This document shows positions 59,316 to 64,000 of a DNA stretch of 64,000 nt, piece after piece; positions within the stretch are counted from its first letter, which is position 1, and each line of letters starts with the position of its first letter. The notes beneath the pieces were generated by a model. The model saw only the letters and a list, made by a program, of their open reading frames with translations, ran no database searches and had not been told where the DNA came from. The stretch comes from Streptomyces sp. HSG2 (GTDB lineage Bacteria; Actinomycetota; Actinomycetes; Streptomycetales; Streptomycetaceae): positions 4,940,501 through 5,004,500 of the forward strand of contig NZ_CP066801.1 in assembly GCF_016598575.1 (NCBI RefSeq). The letters run 5' to 3'. A program made the position numbers and the translations under genes.

Positions 59316-60484
59316 CGCCGACGCCCTCTCGGCAGGCCGAGCAGCCGCTCGGCGATGATGTCGCGCTGGATCTCGTTGGTGCCGGCGTAGATCGGCCCCG
59401 CCAGGGCGAAGGTGTGACCGTCGGCCCACCGTCCCCCGTCCGGAGCCTCCGGAGCGGAGTCGGCCAGTTCCCCGAGGGGCCCCAGCAGGTCCAGAGCGGT
59501 CTCGTGGAGGGCGAGGTCGAGTTCCGACCAGAAGACCTTGGACAGGCTCGCCTCGGCACCCGGCGACCCGCCCTCGGCGAGGCGGGAGACGGTGGCCCAG
59601 GTGTGCGTCCGGTAGGCCTCCGCTCCGATCAACGCGTCGGCGACCCGGTCGCGCAGCGCCGTGTCGGACGGATCGCCGCGTTCCCGCCACAGGCGGGCCA
59701 GTCGCGAGGCCGCCGCGCCGAACCGACCCGGGCTGCGCAGCGTGAGCCCCCGCTCGTCCCCGGCGGTGTCCATCGCCACCCGCCACCCGCGGCCGGGTTC
59801 CCCCACGACGTCGTGGTCGGGTACGAAGACGTCGTCGAGGAGCAGTTCGGCGAAGGCGGGCTTGCCGTCCAGTCGTCCGATCGGACGCACCGTCACCCCC
59901 TCGGCGTCCAGTGGGAACATGAGGTAGGTCAGCCCGTGGTGCGGTCTGTCCGGGTGCCGCTCGCTGCGGAACAGGCCGAAGGCGCGGTCGGCGAAGGCGG
60001 CCCGCGACGACCAGGACTTCCGACCGTCCAGCCGCCAACCGCCGGGCACCGGACGGGCGGTGGCGCGCAGCGAGGCGAGGTCGGAGCCGGCCTCCGGTTC
60101 GGACCAGGCCTGCGACCAGATCAGATCGCCCCGAGCCGTGGCCGGCAGCAGGCGGGCACACTGCTCGGGGGTTCCGTGCGCGAACAGTGCCGGGGCGAGC
60201 AGCGCGACGCCGTTCTGGGAGACGCGCCCGGGAGCGTCGGCAGCGTGGTACTCCTCCTCGAACAGCAGCCACTCGACCAGGGAGGCGGCGCGCCCGCCGT
60301 ACTCCTCGGGCCAGGAGACCGCGGACCAGCGGTCGGCGGCCAGCGTGCGCTCCCAGCGACGATGCGCGGCGAACCCCTCGGCGGTCTCCAGGGAGGGCAG
60401 CGCGGGGCGGGGCACGTGAGCGGCCAGCCAGGCGCGTGCCTCCGCTCGGAAGCGACGCTCCGCCTCGCTGAGATCGAGGTCCAT
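59312..60484 (-). CDS. Acyl-CoA dehydrogenase (FadE31-like, full length)
   Basis: At 390 residues this is a full-length dehydrogenase: LAADRWSAVSWPEEYGGRAA, LIWSQAWSEPEAGSDLASLR, the FAD-binding WRLDGRKSWSSRAAFADRAF and the C-terminal YAGTNEIQRDIIAERLLGLP. It likely pairs with one or both smaller dehydrogenases encoded next to it. Its ATG shares one base with the hydratase stop (TGATG). Confidence 0.9.
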   Translation of the reverse strand: MDLDLSEAERRFRAEARAWLAAHVPRPALPSLETAEGFAAHRRWERTLAADRWSAVSWPEEYGGRAASLVEWLLFEEEYHAADAPGRVSQNGVALLAPALFAHGTPEQCARLLPATARGDLIWSQAWSEPEAGSDLASLRATARPVPGGWRLDGRKSWSSRAAFADRAFGLFRSERHPDRPHHGLTYLMFPLDAEGVTVRPIGRLDGKPAFAELLLDDVFVPDHDVVGEPGRGWRVAMDTAGDERGLTLRSPGRFGAAASRLARLWRERGDPSDTALRDRVADALIGAEAYRTHTWATVSRLAEGGSPGAEASLSKVFWSELDLALHETALDLLGPLGELADSAPEAPDGGRWADGHTFALAGPIYAGTNEIQRDIIAERLLGLPRGRRR

Positions 60485-61344
60485 CAGCCCGACGCCTTAC
60501 GCATCGCGCCGATGTTCATCCCGCCCAACGGATCTCCGCCGGTCTCGGCGTTGTGTGCGTGGGCCAGGTGGTGGAGTCCGAACACCGAGTCCAGGCCGGG
60601 GTGCAGTCCCTGGAGGTCCTCCGCCTGGTTGACGGCGCGTTTGGCCAGGGCCAGGCCCATGCGTGGCATGGTGGCGATCCGCTCCGCCAACGCGATGGTC
60701 TCCACCAGGAGTTCCGCCGTCGGCACCACCCGGTTGACCATGCCCAGTTCGTGGGCGCGCTCCGCTCCCATCCGCTCGCCCGTGTAGAGCATCTCCCGGG
60801 CGACGCGGGGTGGCAGGACCCAGGGGTGGGCGAAGTACTCGACGCCGGGGATCCCCATGCGCACCACCGGGTCGGCGAAGAAGGCGTTCTCGGCGGCGAC
60901 GATGAGGTCGCAGATCCAGGCGAGCATCAGTCCGCCCGCGACGCAGGCTCCCTGCACGGCGGCGATCGCGGGTTTCGGCAGCTCCCGCCAGCGTCTGCAC
61001 ATGCCCAGGTAGACCTCGGACTCGCGGGCGTAGCGGCTCTCGGCGCCGGCCTTGCCCGTGTGGTCCCACCAGAGCCCGGCCCGCCGGTCGAAGGGGAGGT
61101 GCGAGTCCCGTCCGGGGCTGCCGATGTCGTGTCCCGCGCAGAAGTGGTCACCCGCTCCGGCAAGCACCACCACGGTGACGTCGTCGTCGTCCGCGGCACG
61201 GTAGAAGGCGCGGTCGAGGGCGTAGGTGAGGGCGGAGTTCTGCGCGTTGCGGTACTCGGGCCGGTTCAGTGTCACCAGGGCCACGGGGCCTTTTCGTTCG
61301 TAGCGCACGGGGTCCGGTCGGTCGTCGGCGGCACGGGGTGGCAT
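60484..61344 (-). CDS. Enoyl-CoA hydratase/isomerase family protein
   Basis: The 286-residue crotonase-fold protein has VALVTLNRPEYRNAQN, the oxyanion-hole loop GAGDHFCAGHDIGS (about 72-85), AAVQGACVAGGLMLAWICDL and the C-terminal trimerisation helices. The usual catalytic Glu of the second block is not obvious in VVRMGIPGVEYF (Gly-x-Glu is shifted), so hydratase, isomerase or hydrolase activity is open. ATG 61344 follows GGAAGGAGG and starts the minus-strand operon. It diverges from another dehydrogenase across a palindrome-bearing 79-base promoter region. Confidence 0.88.
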   Translation of the reverse strand: MPPRAADDRPDPVRYERKGPVALVTLNRPEYRNAQNSALTYALDRAFYRAADDDDVTVVVLAGAGDHFCAGHDIGSPGRDSHLPFDRRAGLWWDHTGKAGAESRYARESEVYLGMCRRWRELPKPAIAAVQGACVAGGLMLAWICDLIVAAENAFFADPVVRMGIPGVEYFAHPWVLPPRVAREMLYTGERMGAERAHELGMVNRVVPTAELLVETIALAERIATMPRMGLALAKRAVNQAEDLQGLHPGLDSVFGLHHLAHAHNAETGGDPLGGMNIGAMRKASG

Positions 61345-61383
61345 CCGCGACCCTCCTTCCCTGACAGGTGTCCGTAGACTAAC

Positions 61384-61398
61384 CTGACGGTTCGTCAG
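61384..61398. promoter_or_regulatory. Palindromic operator candidate in the divergent catabolic promoter
   Basis: CTGACG-GTT-CGTCAG is a 15-bp interrupted palindrome with perfect 6-bp arms, midway between the divergent hydratase and dehydrogenase starts. This size and placement suit a TetR-type acyl-CoA-responsive repressor such as the KstR2-like protein encoded 2 kb downstream. Confidence 0.6.
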
Positions 61399-61423
61399 AC
61401 GTCGAGGGTGTCGGGAGCCGCCG

Positions 61424-62584
61424 ATGAACGCCGTCGAGGAGTTTCGCGCGGAGTTCCGCGACTGGCTCCGCTCCGCCCTCGACGGCGACTTCGCCGAACT
61501 GCGAGGGCGCGGAGGCCCGGGCCGTGAGCACGAGGCCTTCCCCGAACGACTCGCCTGGGAAAGGCACATGGCCCGAGCCGGCTGGACCTGCGTGGGATGG
61601 CCGGCGGAGCACGGGGGGCGCGACGCGACGCCGGCGCAACAGGTCGCCCTCCACGAGGAATACGCCTTGGCCGACGCCCCCGCCCGTGTCGGCCACCTCG
61701 GCGAGCAACTCCTCGGACCCACCCTGCTCGCCTTCGGCACCCCCGCGCAACGTGCCCGCTTCCTCAAGCCGATCGTGGCCGTCGAGGAACTGTGGTGCCA
61801 GGGATACAGCGAGCCGGAAGCCGGTTCGGATCTCGCCGGAGTCCGCACCCGCGCCGAGCCGGACGGCGACTCCTGGGTCGTCACCGGCCACAAGACCTGG
61901 ACGTCGATGGCCCCTCAGGCCGACTGGTGCTTCCTGCTCGCGAGGACCGAGGCGACGGGGGCCCCGCGCGAGGACCTCTCCTGTCTGCTCGTCCCGCTCG
62001 ACCAGCCAGGGGTGGACGTCCGCCCGATCAGGCAGCTGACCGGCACCTCGGAGTTCGCCGAGGTGTACTTCGACGGAGCCCGCTCCGACCACGTCGTAGG
62101 CGCTCCCGGCGACGGTTGGCGCGTCGCCATGACCACGCTCGGCTTGGAGCGAGGCGTGTCCACGCTGGGACGTCTGATCGGGTTCCGCCGCGAGCTGGAG
62201 AACCTGATCGACCTGGCCCGCCACAACGGCGCCGCCCGCGACCCCCTGATCCGGGATCGGCTCGCCCGCGCGTGGGCCGGCCTGGAGGCGATCCGGGGCA
62301 CCGCCCTGCGGACCCTCGACGGCGTCACGGCCGGAGCGCCCGGTCCCGAGGCGTCCATCGGCAAGATCTACCAGGCGACCTGGCATCGCGACCTGGGCGA
62401 ACTCGCCATGGACGTCTGCGGCGCCGCCGGCACGCTGACCGACGGCGCCCCCTACGACCTGACCGACTGGCAGCGGTTGTTCCTCTTCTCCAGGGCCGAC
62501 ACGCTGTACGCCGGCTCCAACGAGATCCAACGGAACGTCATCGCCGAGCGGGTGCTCGGCCTCCCCAGGGAGGGCCGGCCGTGA
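61424..62584 (+). CDS. Acyl-CoA dehydrogenase (FadE30-like)
   Basis: The 386-residue enzyme has FPERLAWERHMARAGWTCVG, ELWCQGYSEPEAGSDLAGVR, the FAD-binding VVTGHKTWTSMAPQADWCFL and the C-terminal LYAGSNEIQRNVIAERVLGL. ATG 61424 follows GTCGGGAG. It is translationally coupled to an SDR gene (GTGA) and followed by a KstR2-like regulator. FadE30-SDR-KstR2 lie close together in the same way in Mycobacterium tuberculosis (Rv3560c, Rv3559c, Rv3557c), where FadE30 acts on the HIP side-chain CoA ester. Confidence 0.9.
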   Translation: MNAVEEFRAEFRDWLRSALDGDFAELRGRGGPGREHEAFPERLAWERHMARAGWTCVGWPAEHGGRDATPAQQVALHEEYALADAPARVGHLGEQLLGPTLLAFGTPAQRARFLKPIVAVEELWCQGYSEPEAGSDLAGVRTRAEPDGDSWVVTGHKTWTSMAPQADWCFLLARTEATGAPREDLSCLLVPLDQPGVDVRPIRQLTGTSEFAEVYFDGARSDHVVGAPGDGWRVAMTTLGLERGVSTLGRLIGFRRELENLIDLARHNGAARDPLIRDRLARAWAGLEAIRGTALRTLDGVTAGAPGPEASIGKIYQATWHRDLGELAMDVCGAAGTLTDGAPYDLTDWQRLFLFSRADTLYAGSNEIQRNVIAERVLGLPREGRP

Positions 62585-63372
62585 CCGACCCCGGGCCGCC
62601 GCCCCGTCCGGCCGGCCATCGACTCCTGGCGGGCCGGACCGCCGTCGTCACCGCCGCGGCGGGCACCGGGATCGGCGGAGCGACCGCCCGGCGCCTGCTG
62701 GAGGAAGGGGCCCGTGTCCTGCTGTCGGACGCGCACGCTCGTCGGCTGCGCGACGTCGCGGGCCGCCTCGGCGAGGAGTTCGGCGCGGACAGGGTCGCCG
62801 CGCTGCCCTGCGACGTCACCGACGAGAGCCGGGTCGGTGCCCTCTTCGACGCCGCCGAACGACGCCACGGACGGCTCGACGTCGTCGTCAACAACGCCGG
62901 GCTCGGCGGCGAGGCCGAGCTGACCGACATGACCGACGCCCAATGGGCGACCGTCCTGGACGTCACCCTGACCGGCACCTTCCGGTGCACCCGCGCCGCG
63001 CTGCGGCGGATGCGCGCGGCGGGCGTCGGAGGCGTCGTCGTGAACAACGCCTCCGTCGTCGGCTGGCGAGCCCAGCGGGGGCAGGCCCACTACGCGGCCG
63101 CCAAGGCCGGGGTGATGGCCCTGACCCGCTGCGCGTCGGTGGAGGCCGCCGCCTACGGGGTACGGGTCAATGCCGTGGCCCCCAGCCTGGCCGACCATCC
63201 GCACCTGTCGAAGGTCACCCGCCCCGAGCTGCTGCGGGAGCTGACTTCCCGAGAGGCATTCGGACGCGCCGCCGAACCCTGGGAGGTGGCCAACGTGATC
63301 GTTTTCCTGGCCAGCGACTACTCGTCCTACATGACCGGAGAGGTCCTCTCGGTCAGCAGCCGACACCCATGA
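62581..63372 (+). CDS. SDR-family oxidoreductase (Rv3559c-like)
   Basis: The 263-residue classical SDR has TAAAGTGIGGATARRLLEEG as the cofactor site (an A-A-G-x-G-I-G variant of the usual T-G-x-x-x-G-I-G), DVVVNNAGLGG, VVVNNASVVGWRAQRGQAHY with the catalytic Ser and Tyr-x-x-x-Lys (YAAAK), and a C-terminal FLASDYSSYMTGEVLSVS. It would oxidise or reduce a hydroxyacyl-CoA or ring ketone in the pathway. The GTG at 62581 overlaps the dehydrogenase stop. Confidence 0.88.
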   Translation: MTDPGPPPRPAGHRLLAGRTAVVTAAAGTGIGGATARRLLEEGARVLLSDAHARRLRDVAGRLGEEFGADRVAALPCDVTDESRVGALFDAAERRHGRLDVVVNNAGLGGEAELTDMTDAQWATVLDVTLTGTFRCTRAALRRMRAAGVGGVVVNNASVVGWRAQRGQAHYAAAKAGVMALTRCASVEAAAYGVRVNAVAPSLADHPHLSKVTRPELLRELTSREAFGRAAEPWEVANVIVFLASDYSSYMTGEVLSVSSRHP

Positions 63373-63387
63373 GGCGACAATGGTCCC

Positions 63388-64000
63388 GTGCCCACGAGCG
63401 ACAGCGCCCACGACCCCCGAAAGCCCCCCGCCCACCCGGCCCGGCGGAGGGAGGAACTCCTGGCCGTCGCCGCCAGGGTGTTCGCCTCCCAGGGCTACGA
63501 CGCCACCACCGTCCGCGGCATCGCCGACCGAGCGGGCATCCTGGCGGGCAGCCTCTACTACCACTTCGACTCCAAGGAGTCGATGCTGGACGAGATCCTC
63601 TCCACCTTCCTCGACGAGCTGTGGGACCGATACGACCGCGTCCTCGCGGCCGGACTCGACCCCCGAAGGACGTTGGAGGCACTGGTCACGGAGTCCTTCA
63701 GGGAGATCGACCGCCACCTGCACGCGGTCGCCCTCTACCAGCGGGAGGCCCGGCACCTGGCGGGACGACCCCGCTTCGGCTATCTGGCCGAGTCCCAGCG
63801 GAAGTTCGAACGGGCCTGGCTGGGCACGTTGGAGGCCGGCGTCGCCGCCGGCGTCTTCCGCGCCGACCTCGACGTGCGCCTCGCCTACCGCTTCGTGCGG
63901 GACACCGTCTGGGTCGCGGCCTCCTGGTACCGACCGGGTGGCCTGCACAGCCCCGAGGAGATCGCCCGGCAGTACCTGTCGATGGTGCTGGACGGTATCG
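63388..64000 (+). CDS. TetR-family regulator, KstR2-like (cut by window end)
   Basis: The visible 204 codons hold the helix-turn-helix (TTVRGIADRAGILAGSLYYH followed by FDSKESMLDEI, about residues 43-74) and most of the ligand domain. The A-G-I-L-A-G-S-L-Y-Y-H-F-x-S-K-E form is characteristic of KstR2-like regulators, which respond to HIP-CoA in steroid degraders. GTG 63388 gives a disordered, Pro-rich N-terminus. The stop codon lies beyond the window, but the protein is nearly complete if it has the usual length of about 200-210. It probably represses both arms of the divergent catabolic operon. Confidence 0.85.
   Translation, partial: MPTSDSAHDPRKPPAHPARRREELLAVAARVFASQGYDATTVRGIADRAGILAGSLYYHFDSKESMLDEILSTFLDELWDRYDRVLAAGLDPRRTLEALVTESFREIDRHLHAVALYQREARHLAGRPRFGYLAESQRKFERAWLGTLEAGVAAGVFRADLDVRLAYRFVRDTVWVAASWYRPGGLHSPEEIARQYLSMVLDGI

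Overview
The window is high-GC actinobacterial chromosome, most like Streptomyces. The signs are strong G/C bias at third codon positions, many GTG and TTG starts, GTGA/ATGA gene overlaps, and families typical of the genus: DUF5133 and DUF5949 proteins, roadblock/LC7 genes, SpoIIE-type phosphatases with HATPase domains, LAxTG-anchored surface proteins and a reduced second nuo cluster. I see no rRNA, tRNA, CRISPR array, prophage or insertion sequence. It reads as ordinary chromosome with several accessory gene clusters.

Layout. 0-6.4 kb: a GT-C-like membrane protein, an MMPL/RND transporter, a Gfo/Idh/MocA oxidoreductase and small proteins. 6.3-7.7 kb: a compact graspetide (ATP-grasp RiPP) locus of precursor plus maturase, with a perfect 26-bp palindrome upstream of the precursor. 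9.2-11.4 kb: a four-gene operon of three roadblock-type proteins and a PATAN/DUF4388-like protein. 11.4-16.4 kb: a ferredoxin-NADP reductase behind a candidate iron box, and a multidomain sensor phosphatase. 16.4-21.4 kb: GlpD, a TetR regulator, an alkylglycerone-phosphate-synthase-like flavoenzyme and a diacylglycerol kinase, suggesting glycerol/ether-lipid metabolism. 21.4-31.2 kb: a methyltransferase, a DUF1996 protein with a LAETG sorting signal, a flavodoxin-like protein, a phosphoketolase, an EamA exporter, and a secreted choice-of-anchor A protein with two SpaA domains, one of which has foreign-looking codon use. 31.4-39.5 kb: an eight-gene nuo2 operon that keeps the membrane arm of complex I but has no recognisable Fe-S or NADH subunits. 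39.7-43.5 kb: a GH25 muramidase, a DUF5949 protein, a SpoIIE phosphatase and a separate MASE1 membrane protein.

43.5-53.0 kb is the most striking region. An eight-gene minus-strand set combines a GH114 endo-alpha-1,4-polygalactosaminidase lipoprotein, a spherulin-4 (GH135) protein, two SDR nucleotide-sugar enzymes, a sugar-nucleotidyltransferase, a polytopic membrane protein, a PelF-like glycosyltransferase and a very large secreted deacetylase resembling fungal Agd3 (CE18). This parts list parallels the Aspergillus galactosaminogalactan cluster (Sph3, Ega3, Agd3, a glycosyltransferase, an epimerase) and bacterial Pel loci, so I infer a cationic, galactosamine-rich exopolysaccharide pathway.

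54.6-57.1 kb: an MFS exporter and an APH(6)-like kinase. 57.2-64.0 kb: a catabolic cluster of four acyl-CoA dehydrogenases, an enoyl-CoA hydratase, an SDR and a KstR2-like TetR regulator cut by the window end. It resembles the mycobacterial KstR2 regulon for late steroid-ring (HIP) degradation. A palindromic operator candidate lies in its divergent promoter.
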